A DNA stretch of 64,000 nt from Bagarius yarrelli (taxonomy: Eukaryota; Chordata; Actinopteri; Siluriformes; Sisoridae): assembly GCA_005784505.1 (NCBI GenBank), contig VCAZ01000001.1, positions 12,075,597 to 12,139,596 of the forward strand, written 5' to 3'. A program made the translations under genes and the position numbers. Under the pieces are notes generated by a model, which was given only the letters and a program-made list of their open reading frames with translations, was not told the origin of the DNA and did no database searches. Positions 1 through 13,400 of this stretch are shown one piece after another; positions within the stretch are counted from its first letter, which is position 1; every line of letters starts with the position of its first letter.

Positions 1-257
1 TTCAGGTCATTTAATAAAACAGCTCTAAAACAAGCCCGTGTTCTCACTGCCATTTTCGATAGGATAGTCATCGATCATATTTTTTTGGAATAACATTATT
101 TATTATTAGGCTTGAATTAAATTAAACATTTGATTTATGAGTCACTGTAAATTACAAAAGCATTTCTGAAACAGGAAATCAACTGCTGTAGTAAGATGAG
201 ATAAAAAAAAAAGCATTATTTTTAGTGGTTTTTATTGTGTGTGTGTCCAATAACCAG
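1..257 (+). other. Intron of tph1 at the left edge
   Basis: AT-rich sequence ending in the acceptor used at 258 (cag before C). The exon begins in phase 2, so the preceding exon must supply two bases. No other feature is visible. Confidence 0.7.
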
Positions 258-2922
258 CGGAGAACCTATTCCCCGAATTGAGTTTTCAGAGGAAGAGGTA
301 AAGACCTGGGGAGTAGTGTTTCGAGAGCTCAACAAGCTCTACCCCACTTACGCTTGCCGCGAGTATCTGAAAAACTTACCTCTGCTCACCAAGTACTGTG
401 ATTACCGTGAGGACAACATCCCACAGCTGGAGGACATCTCACGCTTCCTAAAAGGTACGAAAAAGGAGGGAGAGTGCTACACACAGACACACAGAGAGTA
501 AGGACAAGAGGCAAGATTATTTATACATAATTAACTGTCTTACCTTAGTTTTAACTGTGTTATTTTGTCTTCAGAGCGAACTGGGTTTACCATTAGACCT
601 GTGGCAGGATATCTCTCTCCAAGAGACTTCCTGGCAGGACTGGCTTTCCGTGTTTTTCACTGCACGCAATATGTCCGGCATAGCTCAGATCCTCTCTACA
701 CACCCGAGCCGTGAGTACACAGTATTATTTTATAACTTGGTATGTAAATATTGACCATGAAAGCAGGAAAAAGTGAACTGAAGTGCAGGACAAAAGTGTA
801 CTAAAATCTGCAAACCGGATATTAAACTTGGTCAACAGATAATTAAGAATTAGTGCAAAACAATTAAAAAGAAGGAAATAGTTAAACTGGTAGACTGGTA
901 AACAATGCAAGAAATAGGATTTAATTAAAAATATCAAGCTGAGGATTAAGATCGAAAATGTTAGTTGACACCCAGCTGGTTCTAAACTTTTTAGGTACTG
1001 AAATATATTATTAAGGTTTATATCTTTTATTGACCACTCTAACTGCACTAAACATCAAGGTTGCATAGCAGAAATATATTAAAAACAGGAGGGTAATATT
1101 TAGGTTTACATTTACAACATTCAGCAGACGCTCTTACCCTGACTGACTTACATTTATCTCTTTTATACAACTGAGCAATTGAGGGTTAAGGGCAACTTGG
1201 AGCCCAGATCTCCCAATAAGCAGTCCAACACCTTAACCACTGCACTACCACTTCCTGTATCTGTATCATATGGGTTTAAACTAATAAAGACTATGTGTTT
1301 TTTTTTCAGGGACACATGTCACGAATTGATGGGTCATGTGCCTCTTTTGGCTGAGCCTAGCTTTGCACAGTTTAGTCAGGAGATTGGGCTTGCGTCGCTT
1401 GGAGTATCTGATGAGGAAATTCAGAAATTGGCCACTGTAAGTATAAAGCCCAGTTATACACTTTTAAAAATGGTTTTATAACATATAAAATTCCTTTTTG
1501 CCCAAACCCTTTAAATACTAGTAGAATCCCTAGTACACAAAAGGATGCTTATTGATGTTGTAATGTTCTTTAGTGTTACTTCTTTACTGTGGAGTTTGGA
1601 CTCTGTAAGCAGGAGGGGAAGCTGAGAGCATATGGTGCAGGTCTGCTTTCCTCTATCAGTGAGCTGAAGGTATTATTGATAATATTAAATTGTGTCGTTC
1701 TCACCCACTGCATGAACATTGCATCGAAGAACAGCTCTTTAATGTGAAGTTCCAGTAGCTGATATCCTAATTTGAGATTTTCTCTTCCAGCATGCTCTGT
1801 CAGGAAATGCCCGTGTCCTGCCCTTTGACCCCAAAGTCACATGCAACCAGGAGTGCATTATAACAACATTTCAGGATGCCTATTTTATGTCAGAAAGCTT
1901 TGAGGTGGCTAAAGTCAAGATGAGGTAAATGCACCCAGAATATAGTCTATGTCATGAGTTGTAAGATGAGGTTTGGATGAGAGTGCAGATTTTAATTAAC
2001 AAAAAAATAACAAATGAGCTGACAAACAAATTAAAAAACATAGAAATACAAAAATATAGACTTAGACTAAAAAACATTGAAATAGACATAGACTAGACAT
2101 AGACTAGACTAATAACATGACACAGCCATCAACCATGACAAACCACAAATTAAGACAAAGTATATTACAAGGGTATAAGGAACACATCCTAATGGGGGGG
2201 AGGGTGTCAACTAAACAAGAAACACCTGAACACAATAAAGGAACAATCAACCTATAACAGGACAGGGAGGCTCACATGCCACGACAAAGACAAGGTACAC
2301 AATCATGAGCACATGGGCTACAACATAAAGAAAGGCTCACTGTTGCTCTCCGGTGGCCCTGCAAGGCAAGGCACTCGGCAAGCCTGACAGTCTATTGTAC
2401 TAATATATGATATTATGGAACTGCAAAATACTGTGGTAGCCAAGTATATTTTTACCAGCTAAAAATGCAATAAATGAAAAAATAGATGTTTGGAAATGTT
2501 AACTGATATTTCCCACTGACACACTATAGAATTTGAAAGAAAATTAAACTTAATACTTCTAATTTAATTAGACGTAATAAAAATAGTTAGAAATGTTCTT
2601 GTGTTGTTAAATTTAATTTAGTACATAGCATTTTATAATGGAAATACTAGATACAAAATTTGAGGTTTTTTGACTTTTGATTTGTTATTTGCATTAAATC
2701 TTTCAATATTGGATTTGAGTAGATTGTTCAAATCGAATTTATTCTCAATCTTTCAGGGAGTTTGCAAAAACAATCAAGCGACCATTTACAGTGCGTTATA
2801 ACCCCTATACACAGAGTGTGGATGTGTTGAAGGACACAGCCAGCATCAAATGTGTGGTGGAGGAATTGAGACAGGAGCTGGACATTGTGGGGGACGCTCT
2901 GAACAGACTCAATCAAAACTAA
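258..2922 (+). CDS. tph1: Tryptophan hydroxylase 1, 3' six coding exons (partial gene)
   Basis: Rate-limiting enzyme of serotonin and melatonin synthesis: an Fe(II), tetrahydrobiopterin and O2-dependent monooxygenase making 5-hydroxytryptophan in the cytosol. Six exons join in frame: 258-454, 575-710, 1310-1436, 1574-1669, 1791-1924 and 2757-2922 (TAA). They encode about 284 residues, against about 444 for the full vertebrate enzyme, so the regulatory ACT region and start of the catalytic core lie left of the window. The reading opens with GEPIPRIEF. The iron-ligand segment DTCHELMGHVPLLAEPSF (two His) is in exon 3, and the third ligand Glu falls in VEFGLCKQ in exon 4. The last exon holds KRPFTVRYNPYTQSVDVLK and the C-terminal tetramerisation helix, ending LNQN. 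Splice phases agree at every junction. TPH1 is preferred to TPH2 because sergef and kcnc1 follow, as at human 11p15.1. Which teleost tph1 ohnolog it is cannot be told. Confidence 0.95.
1100..1256 (-). repeat. tRNA-derived SINE, antisense, in tph1 intron
   Basis: Reads from the 3' tail motif (acattcagcagacgctctta) through 'acaactgagcaattgagggt' to the head remnant 'ccttaaccactgcactacca'. The same arrangement recurs, more complete, at 25165, 31349 and 46316. It ends about 50 bp before the acceptor of the exon at 1310. Confidence 0.75.
1925..2756 (+). other. Last tph1 intron with a probable dispersed repeat
   Basis: An 832-bp intron. Bases about 2165-2395 (aacacctgaacacaataaag and following, ending in a relatively GC-rich 'ctctccggtggccctgcaag') differ from the AT-rich flanks and look like a dispersed repeat. 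I cannot assign its class. The rest is A/T-rich with no feature. Confidence 0.4.
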
Positions 2923-3011
2923 AGAACCTGGATTACACTTTTCCTTCAAATTACTAAGATAATTATTATTTTTAGTAATCGTTCCCCTTATAAATACATA
3001 TATAGCTGGGT

Positions 3012-3250
3012 TTCTGGTTCAGGGTCCAAGTCTTGCCTTTATTATGACTGTGTAGTTTGCATGTTCTCCACTTGCTTTAAAGTTTTACTTTAGTTTCGTT
3101 TCCTAGTCCAAAGGCATGCATTATAGGCAAACTGGTGTCTCCATATTTACTGTAGTGCATGAATTGGTGTGTGTGTGTGTGTGTGCGATTGTGCTAAGCC
3201 ATCCTGTATAGGTTATCCCCTGGCTTGTGCCCTAAATTCCGTAATATAAT
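3012..3250 (+). repeat. Degenerate tRNA-type SINE in tph1 3' UTR
   Basis: Contains 'gtagtttgcatgttctcc', 'tttcctagtccaaaggcatgc' (in part) and a downstream 'ccctggcttgtgccctaaat', in the order seen in the better copy at 38867-39192. A (GT)n run interrupts it. Confidence 0.55.
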
Positions 3251-3842
3251 AATTCCATAATCGTGGGATAGACCCCCAATTACAATCAAAAGGATTTATA
3301 GATAAATTTATTAGAATAAAACACCCTGAACCTTCTGCTTTAAGTGTGGTTTAATCTCTTGGAATTTTATGCAAGGGTATAAAAGAAACTTTTCTTTTTT
3401 ATTGCACATGACCATTTCTTATTGAAATATGTCATTACTTTATGGTGGTTCTGGTCAGAGTAATGTGTTTGTGATTTCACCTTAACCATTAAACCTATTC
3501 CATTTTAAGGCACCTTTATGTAACAATATTGTCTTATATCTATTAAAAGCGCTCTGTGTATCTTAAGTAGCTTTAGTATAATTTCTGGCCTTTTCTCAAC
3601 AGGAGAAATCACATTTTGTCTTCGTGAACTTAATTAATGTTTATAATTGTGTTCCTCTGTCTTTATACATTCTCTCTTTTGAATTGCATTTTACCTTTTT
3701 TGGATTACCCGAGTTCTTGTATCCTAAAGCTTTTAATCATTTAAGGGGACAATTATTTATTTTAATTTGAGTGGTAATAATGCTTAACTAACAAATAAAT
3801 GCTGCTAGATTAATGTAATTTCATTAGTTGGAGAGGTGACGA

Positions 3843-3848
3843 AATAAA
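3843..3848 (+). terminator. Likely tph1 poly(A) signal
   Basis: AATAAA followed about 25-40 bases later by a T/GT-rich stretch (tctggtttggtggttctttc), the normal arrangement of signal and downstream element. Confidence 0.55.
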
Positions 3849-3870
3849 ATTCCTTATTTTTGTAACAATG

Positions 3871-5290
3871 CAACTGTCTGGTTTGGTGGTTCTTTCTGCA
3901 CTTTTCACCACTGAGCTGTGTTTCTCTAACACATAAAGAAGCTGAAGTTGGTTTTCTTTCATAGTGAGTGTACTGAGTGAGGCCTCAGCTGAGGCTTGGA
4001 CTTCAAATAGTAAGGCTGTGATTGATCACTTTCCATGGCCGAGCTTGCTCTATTATTGACTCTATTGATGATGTCAGGTTATCTAACCACACTGTCTAAC
4101 TGGCTAAGTACTGTTGTACTACATGAACCAGTGATAATAGTTGCTCTCTGCCAACTTCTCTGTCCTCCGAGCTTTTATTTTTCTATTATATACTATTAAT
4201 GTCCTAATTTTTTTAATCTCCTTCTTTCAAATAGTAGTGATTTTTATTGAGTTTATTTTTACAGAATCCAACTTTCGTGATCTAAAAACTTTTGAAGCTC
4301 CTGCACTTAATGACTCAAGAGTCATGCTAAAGGTCTTGAAAAATTTTATAAAGATTCATACTTCTGAAACATTTTACTGAGGCACAGGAACACAGGAACT
4401 CACTACACTGTGTAACAGATGAAAGTTGTAGCATTTACTTTTATGACACTTGGCAAATGTCTTTATCACAAGAGATGAGATAAGAAATGATCGAAGTTAT
4501 TTTCAATGTTTTACAATGCAAGTAAATGCAAATGCAAATAGAAAACTAACTTAAGTTTTGTTTTGTTAGCATTTAGTCATTAGCTGGGTTAGAGGAGACA
4601 TTTTAAATCTAAAAAATGCAAGGACAAAAACTAAACCAATTTAAATAATCACCAAAAATATAAATGTAACAAACTTCTATTTCAATACTTTTATTTACTA
4701 ATTCAAATCAAACCTATTTTAAAATTATTTAATCAGTGTTTAACACAAGCTCACCACACTAAAGATAAATAAGTAAGTTATTTGTTTCAGAAATACATTT
4801 TTTGTATTTCTAACATATTATTTTAAATAAATTGATGATATATTGAAAATGTATGTTACTTTCTTGAATTTTGTATTAACTAACAACTTATATAACAGGC
4901 AGATACAAAGTATTACTATAGTATTAATATGATTTTTAAATAGACAATCTTTAAATCACATCAGAACAAAAACAGTAAGAAAACAAAAAACGCTACTACA
5001 CAGTATTTATTAGAAATGTGTGATAAAAAATATTACAAGTCTTATTTATTTATTTTTTTGTTTGTACTACAAATAAGTGAGTTGTTTTGGTCTCAAGGAA
5101 AATTTGTGAAATTCGGCATAAATCCTGACAATTTCTTTTTATAGATGTAAATAAACAGTTTGTTTCATTTACTTATTATCGACTTTTTCATATCCTTCTA
5201 AAAATCTAAGAATGTTCCATGTTTTTTAAATGCTATTTTACAGTATTAATGAACCGTATTAGCATAAAAATGATGTCATAAAAAACTTTC
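3871..5290. other. tph1-sergef intergenic spacer
   Basis: Very A/T-rich DNA, about 1.4 kb. I see no exon, RNA gene or clear transposon; a 79-codon open frame at 4141-4380 is low-complexity hydrophobic sequence and not credible. Confidence 0.5.
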
Positions 5291-5335
5291 GGGCGGCCGT
5301 TGCGTGACGTCATCATCATGCGCCAAACAAACCAA
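5291..5335 (+). promoter_or_regulatory. Proximal promoter of sergef: GC box and perfect CRE
   Basis: A GGGCGG GC box at 5291-5296 and the palindromic CRE TGACGTCA at 5305-5312 lie 24-45 bp before the sergef start codon at 5336. There is no TATA box. This implies a very short 5' UTR and CREB/ATF control, by analogy with other CRE promoters; the role is inferred. Confidence 0.6.
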
Positions 5336-8300
5336 ATGGAACGGTCCACTGTTAAATACACACTGTACACATGGGTAAGTTTTACAACTAATCACTGCAC
5401 TATGAAGGCGAACCGGATAAGTCCAAGTCCAAGCTGGAGTTTAAGATAAAAGACTAGTGAAATAGTGGGCCATTTTCACAGAATTACTACGTAGTTACGA
5501 GTCAAGTCGTTCGAGCAGCGCTTGCAAAACGTCTCATTTTAACCGCGAAGAAATGAAATGGCCTTACAAAACAAAGAAGAATCAGCGCCGGTACACATAT
5601 ATTTATTTGCCAGATGTGCTGATGGTTAAAAAGTGTTGTTAAGCATGATCACCGCTAGTCTCCTATTAGTCTGATTACTGCTAATCTCACGTAGCCAGAA
5701 TTCCCCTTCAGAAACTGCAAACCGTCCAATCGAGGAGCGGGACGTCATGGGTGGGTGACGTCAGCGACTAGGACGTAATGCTATATAAACACGCATTCCG
5801 GCATGGGGGTCTTTTTCAGCGGGTGTTTGTTTCACTGAAAATAGATTAAAAATAAAAGAACATGAGCAATAGTGTGGCGAGCAGACAGCATTTTAAACCC
5901 CACCCATTGTATCCTTTATATCCAAAGTAAGTGTGGATACACACTCACTTTGTGTTGTTTGTTTGGGAGTGGAGCATGCACAGTTAGCTCTCACATGTTC
6001 CAACTGTGTACATTTTGCTGCGTTTTATCCGCAGAATTCCCAAGGCTCAGGCCCTGCTGCTGCTGCAGAGGACTCCCAAGTGAGGCTGGTGGGGCTTATG
6101 TCAGTCCCAGCCCCGTGGTTCTCTCAAAGGCTGTGGAAGCCGGTCCTGCGTCTTCTTCCTTCCAAAAAGAAATTTAGGCAACTTTATCTTTGTCTCAGAA
6201 CTTTATATTTCTCTCTAAGCATATAAGGAGCTGTTTGAAGTTGTGACCAGAGCAGTGGCTAAGCTAAATGTTAACATTGCATGGCCGGTTAATAACAGGG
6301 GTGTGCTGCTTTCTAGTAAGCTAGAGCTCCCATTTTTTCCATAGCCCCACACCGAGGTGTCGACTTCCTGGAAGAAGCCCTACTCAAGGCTCTTCGGCAG
6401 CTTTGTCACTTTAATTACTACAAATTACCCACTAAAGCACAAAAAAAAGCTTTTACAGCATTTAGCAGATGCTCTTGTCCAGAGTGACGAATAAAAGTGC
6501 TTTGACATTCACACTAGTGGGTAAGGTGTACATTTCTGCAGAATAGGCGGGTGCTTGTTTACATACATTTACCAAGGCTATGTTCTGAGAGACTTGGACA
6601 AAGGGGTAGATTCTGAGGCAGTGCCAAAACTGTGTCCGGCCGCAGATTTGTCTCTTTGGGCTATCAAGGAGACTGCCAGAGTTATTGACTGATCTATGGC
6701 CGTATCAGTAGTTAGGGAAAGGCAGCTGTGGTTGAGCCTGTCCAATATGGAGCATAAGTACAGAGCTTTTTTGCTGGATGCACCTCTGTCCTCATCTGGC
6801 CTTTTTGTGCCTCTGTGCACAAAACATCTGAGCTCCATAAAGACATGGTGTGTTCAGGTTGAACACCTTTCGGGGTGAACTGAAATACTGACCGCAACCC
6901 CTCACTTTATGTTGGTGTCTAAGCTGCTCTATATTATTGTGGCATAAATGAGTAAAATAACTGTTAAAAATATAGTGTAAAGCCTTTTTTTGTGGAGTGT
7001 GGGGATTAATATAGACTATATCTTCAATGGAATGTTAAACACACCTGGATGTAATGGTCAGGTGTCGCAATACTTTTTTTTTCTATATAGTATATTATGG
7101 CACCAAGATTTTGTCAGTAGATGTCACTCTTGGGGCTAAAATAGACTGTATTCAAACCACTTCCAAACAGCGTGACTCCCAGGACTGATTCTGAAGTCTT
7201 TGTTTTCTGGCTTTTTTTTCATATCCTTTCTGTGTTTGGGTGCTCATAGAAACATTTTCTACTTAGTGGGTGGTGTTGCAATGTAATTGCCGAGATATTT
7301 GCAGGCATAGGTATAACACCAGTTCATAACTTAGTCTGTTCATACTCTTGTTGGAATTACACAAACTACGATTATATATTCTAGTTACTTGACCAAGCGG
7401 TTCCCAAGATCAAAACAATCACATTAAACAACAAAGTCTACTGGTTATTTATCGTAATGTCAGAGTTGATGCCACTGTTGGGCCCTTTAGCAATACCCTA
7501 AACCCTGTTGGCTATAAGTATGGTGCACCTTGGCTGACTTTTATAACCCTCTAAGCTTCTAAAAAAAGTGTAAATACATTTTATTGTAAAAATACTTAAA
7601 ATTAGGGAGTGGTATTTGGAAGGTTTAGATTCTGATTTGTGCTCTAAAGTTACTATGCTCTTGTAAAAAATCTTAATCTGGAGGATAAAATTTCCTCTTA
7701 GTCTTGGTGTTGTGACCTTTGGCAGGGTGCTAACAGTTTTGGACAGCTTGGGCTAAGGAATGCTGAAGATCAGGTGAAGCCGCAGGGTGTAGAGTATGAA
7801 CAGGAAACAGAAACCTTACGGGCTGTTACAGGTGGAGGTGGACATTCAGCGCTCATCACTGGTGAGTGAGATTTTTGTTTTGCCTTCAGGTGGGTTTATA
7901 TAGATGTCTATGGGCACTGGATATGTCAACGTATTCTCTTCTGCAGAATCTGGAAAGCTGCTGGTATGTGGCCAGAATCACAAAGGCCAGCTTGGACTTG
8001 GCCATGTAGCAGAGGTCATGACCTTTCAGCTTTGCCAGTTGCCTGGTAGCAGGAGGGTTCAGCAGGTCTCATGTGGCTGGGATTTCACTATTATTCTTAC
8101 AGGTGATGTAATCGACAATCTATTCAGCATCAGATGCCCCACCCTCAAACCACTGGCCAAAAATGAATATGGCACACAAAACCTTCAATCTTCAGAGATG
8201 ATTAAAGACCTACCTCTTTTTAAAACATCTTGCGACACCAGTCAATGATGTGACCCAAAGCACTAAATGCTGTAAATGTAAAACCAAAAACCTTTTCAGG

Positions 8301-10418
8301 ATTTCTGAAGTTACACTAAGTTGGATCAAAATAGCTTTTTGTGTGACGTGTTATGTTTTAAGGCTTATAAGGGTCAGATTTTCCTTCTGCCCGAGTCATG
8401 ACACTGAACAGAACAAATCAAGATTGCTTGTTTTAAGTTTCAGTCAGACGCCTTCTTGATTAATACGAGCAGACAGCCAAGTTATTGTGCCTCCTCCTGT
8501 CAGCACACAGTTTCTGCCTTTTTATTTTTTTTCTTTGCCTAGTCTTCTTGGTTTTGAAAAGGGGGGTTGTTTGTTTTGTTTTTACACTGTATTTTTTGAA
8601 AAGTTTCATAATTCATTCTATTGCTTTTTTTACAATTAAAAATTAAGCACATCAGCTTGTCACGGTGGTGCTTCATTTTTGGACGCAGCATCAACAATAG
8701 AGAATTGTCTATTACCAAATTCTTGATACTAGCTCTTATAAAACAAATAATCTGATCTGATGCTTTATCTAGTAGATGATGGAGAGGTCTTGGCATGTGG
8801 CTCAAATTCTTTTGGTCAACTGGGCGTCTCACCACAGACGCCACACTCCACACAGCCTCTGCTAATCTCGGTAAGAATGTTAATTTTTTTCTTCTCAGCC
8901 CATATTTCGTGTTTGTAAGTTTACAACTTGGAATCTAAAATTATTCTTGGAATTAAATTAAAATTCTTTCATGTGTTTTCTCTTTTTTGTTAGTCTTTTA
9001 AGGAACCTGTTGTCAGTGTAACAGCAGGTCTTAGACATGCACTTGCAGTAACAGGTACATGAGTGACATGCTTTGTTTTTTTTCCTGCTGTCCTTGATAT
9101 ACCACTGTATTTATATTGGCTGGTGTTTAGATTCAGGTGGTGTGTATCAGTGGGGTACAGGTCTGTTAAGTCAAGCGAGACGAGCCCTGAATCCTCATCC
9201 TGTTCCAGCCCACCTCAGTTCCAAGGAGCCCTGCTTGGTCCCAGGTAGAAATTACGATCACAAAGTTATTTAGAATTATAGTAGTTTTGCCATGAACACT
9301 AACTCTTTCGCTTGTATAATCATGCTTCTTCACCTGCAGGGCTGGACCAGGCTTATGCCAAGAGTGTGTCTGCAGGCTTTGTGCATTGTGCCTGTTTGAC
9401 AGGTGAGCTAATTCCAGATAGATCACAGTATTCATCAGTGTTCTTACGTCTTTAAACCAGGCCATAAAAATAGAATCGGAACCTTTTTTTAGAATACGTT
9501 CTTTGTAAGCTTGGCCAATCCACAGGTCATGTGACCTCTAGTGAAATCCTTGCCTCTAGTCTCGTTGCAGAAAGCTGTGTACTCTCAGCATTAACAAATC
9601 CAACAATTCTCTAGGTGAACTTTTAATATTAGAACAGGGTATAATTGTGTAGTTGTAATATAAATTCATTGTTTGTTGTTTTGTCCAGTGTCCGGTGAGG
9701 TGTTTCTGTGGGGAAGTAACAAACATGGCCAATTGTGTCGTAACGAGACCTTCCTACCTCTGCCTACAGTTTTAGAGTTATCCTTATTGAATGGAGAAAA
9801 AGTTTCAGCCATTCACAGTGGCTGGACTCACCTAATCGCCCAAACGGGTATGAATGCAAATTCCAGTAATATTACATAGACTCAGATTACTTATTTTGCA
9901 GATTTTAAAAGGCATGCTTGTTGGCATATTTTATTTATTCTTACCTTTAGAGAGTAAGAGTGTCTTCACCTGGGGACGAGCCAGTTATGGACAACTTGGG
10001 AGACAAGTGACCGTCAATGATGGTACAGCATCAACTGTTCCTTCAGAGGTCAGGACGCTTCATGGAGCCACTCGGGTATGGTTTGCTTACTGTTATAGAT
10101 GATTTTTGTTTAAACACTTTTCACAGAACTTTTACATGGTAAAAGTGGAAGGTCTTGTAGTGTGCAAACAGAGTCAGCAGGTGGAGACATCACTGAGTAT
10201 TTTTGTTTTTCCCTTTCTGCCCGGAGACAGGGCATTCAGTCAATGAAGGTCACCACTTACCTTGGGGATGCAGGTGTGTGTGGGCAATTTACAGAACAGT
10301 GTAGAAAGAGTTAAAATGTTAGAGGCTTTGCTTATATATATATATAGTATATATATATATATATATAGATATATATATATATATATATATAGATATATAT
10401 ATATATTAGATATATATA

Positions 10419-10473
<55 letters not shown>

Positions 10474-13400
10474 TATATATCACTTGTAAGACTTGTTTAC
10501 TTGTGTAAAGAGTCCTGCATTTAAAGTAGATCAAACCTTAAATGTGAATAAGCTTTTTTTAGAGTTAGATTTAATGGTGTGTATTTGAAGTACAGAGTAA
10601 AAAAAGACAAATATGACAATGTACGTTGGAGGCTGACATGACACATGCCATGCTGCATTTATTTCCTGGTGAGATTAATTTTCCTCATGATTTTTTTTCT
10701 TACTGACTGGTTTTTCTCAGCTGCTTTTTTTGGCTGCAAGTGTCTAATTTTTTAGTTTTTATAAATTGTGCTGATTCCACCTTGTTTTTTTTTGTTTTTT
10801 TTTTAGTAAAATCTTCTTGTACACTTCTTGTGCTGTTAAAAAAGGGGACATAGAAGGACAGAATGTGCTGCAAAATGTGCTATTCTTAATGAAAGTGTGA
10901 ATCAAGGGAACAGTAGCGCGCACAGCCAACCCCAAAGACACATGTGCAGTGTGTAAGGGTGCACTGTGCTGAAATGTACAATTACCGTCCCTACTATATT
11001 TTGTCTAAATGTCCTTGCCTAAAGGCTTTATGTAAAATCACATCTATAACTCTCCAGCAACAGAGGAAAGATGTTTTACTCCATCCGAGTGCCGGATTGG
11101 ATCTGCATCTTAAATCTTTAGATTTATAGACATTCAGTGCTTTTAACTTTGTAGGTTTTCATTAACTAAATTGTCTTGGAACAAAAAAGGAACAAGTAAA
11201 TGACATATTGGCATATTTTGGTGTCTTAAAAACACAAGTTGGACATGTACAAGTGTGTTAGTCTAAAAACCATGTTTTTGCTATTTTTTTTCTCTGTCTA
11301 ACAAAATGTGAGCATTAAAAAAGCTGCAAAAAAAGCCATTGAAATGATGAAGAAAACTTTTGAAGTACTTGTTAAACTTTCCTAGATCATTTTAAAAGTA
11401 GTTCTAAAAGTCTGAGACTAAAGGGAAAATGTCAAATATTTTAAAATTCCAATTAAATATAAATTAGAAATAAACAGAAGGTTTAAGAATTTTAAATAAT
11501 GAGTAAATGTAAATATATATATATATGTATGTATGTATGCATACAAATACAGTTTCCTTCCTCTTAATCTTAGTCACTCCACTTAATACACAATAACCTG
11601 AATGTACTAACCCTAACCCAAATAAACCACCTCCTGAATCTATAAATATACAGGTGGCTGATATTTTCAGTTCTGACCTGCTGAGAGAAGACCTAGAATC
11701 ACACAGTGATTTATTTTCCTGGACCGGAAACAGTGCTGCTAAAAATCATATTAGTTTATCAGATCATTCAGTTGGTTAGCTATTAATATTTGCAGAGAGC
11801 TAAGAGACAATAACCCTGGAAAGGCATATTATAAATGACTTGATAATTACAGTGTAACTAACTGGAAATGATATAAGCATAAAAACGTAGGCTGATGTGT
11901 TGAATATGTGTAGACCAAAAAATGTGCTTAACTTTGGTAGAATCAGTGTTTAGCTTGTTCCAACGGGTGTAACGTCTTCTATTTAATGTTCAAGGATTGT
12001 TTACACACACACACCGAGTGATTTTTCTGCTGTGCTGTGTAAAGCTGTGTGCTTGGCTGAAGGGCAGATTGTTCTGTCTATCTTTCTTAACACTTAGAAA
12101 ACAGTTAGAAAGCCTCTCATGCCTTATTTTAAATCTGAAATCATCGTCTGTTACTCAAACCACTTCATTTTCACAGGAATTATTTAAAAAGTGAAACGTT
12201 AAATTACAATGGTCACCATCTGATAACCAGAAATGAAGATATTAAAGCAAAAAATATTGGATTTTATCTAGATTGTAATTGGGTTTGAAAAGATTTTTAA
12301 ACCTGTTAATGTTTACAAATGTGAAAGATTTTTCTAGTGAAGTGTATATTTTTTTTAACATTTAAGGTTTTATTGTGGTGTTCAGGGGAAAAAGTGGTAT
12401 CAGGCCATCTTTGCCGTAAAAATGTACTGATAGTCAGAATAGAGCAGCATAGATCTGTTTTATAATGTAAAGTTATTAACTTGGAATTGATCTGAACATT
12501 TTATAGTTGGAAAAAAAAATACAGCTTAACTTTTGGAGTTTTTTTTTTTTTTTACATAAATTTGCATCCTTGTTAGCTGGAAACTGAAATATGAAAACTT
12601 ATTACAGCAGCAGGGTGTTGAGGGTGGCTGTGATTCTACTAAAGCTGATATAGATACAGCACTGTGATGAGCAGAAAACACGACAGCATGCACAAAACAT
12701 CAATCATTGGGGTTGATAAGTGACATCACGTTTAACTCCTGTCGGCCAGAAACATTGCTCTGGGGCAGGAAATTATTGATGGACTCTGCAAGATTTTAAG
12801 CGTAGCAACGACACTACATACTTGAATAAGCTGCATAAATGTTACTAATAAAATGCCTTGATGCCAAGTTTTCTAATCGTTTTTTTTGTATGCAGATTGC
12901 ATGTGGTTCGGAGCACAATCTCGCCATTGTAGGTGAGTACATTCATTGAGGTCATGTGTTCATGCTATATAAACAGCATTCAGAAACCTAACCAACTGTG
13001 TGATGTTTTTAAACATCATGTTCCAGATCTCTGGAACCTCTACTCTTCTGCAAAGGCTTTCCAATAATAGTGTTATGGCCACAATAGTGTTAGTAAGTCC
13101 AGACACTAATGTCATGTAAGGAGTTTTGGAATGAAATTGGTGTTCCAGTTTATCCCAAAGATGTTCAGTGAGGTTGAGACAGGACTCTCTTTCACGCCAA
13201 CCAGAATACAGCATGTCTTTATGGAGCTCAGGGGCTTTGTGCACAGGGGTATTGTCATGCTGGAACAGAGAATGTTCATAGATAAATGTGTGGGTGAAGT
13301 GGTGGCTCATGGTTAAGGTGTTGGACTGTCAACCAACCCAAAGATCGTTGGTTCAATTCCCATCTCCACCAAGCCCACCACTGCTGGGCCTCTGAGCAAG

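Larger units (their letters stand above)
2923..3870 (+). other. tph1 3' UTR
   Basis: Sequence from the TAA to the likely cleavage site. An early AATAAA occurs at 3315-3320 and a stronger candidate at 3843-3848, so two 3' ends are possible. It contains a degenerate SINE and a (GT)n run at about 3170-3186. Confidence 0.5.
5720..6840 (+). mobile_element. Degenerate DIRS-like retrotransposon fragment in sergef intron 1
   Basis: Two pieces look like a fish DIRS-type gag. At about 5933-6010 the frame reads DTHSLCVVCLGVEHAQLALT, a Cys-rich motif I associate with DIRS gag. At about 6690-6800 the frame reads LWLSLSNME and then FLLDAPLSSSGLF. The frame is broken between them and no reverse transcriptase or tyrosine recombinase is left. 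A GC-richer upstream part (5720-5870) may be the element's terminal repeat and promoter. Identification is from motif memory, so the class is likely but not proven. Confidence 0.55.

Noticed and set aside
10262..10489. 75-codon frame rich in Ile/Tyr
   Set aside because: Pure translation of the TA microsatellite.
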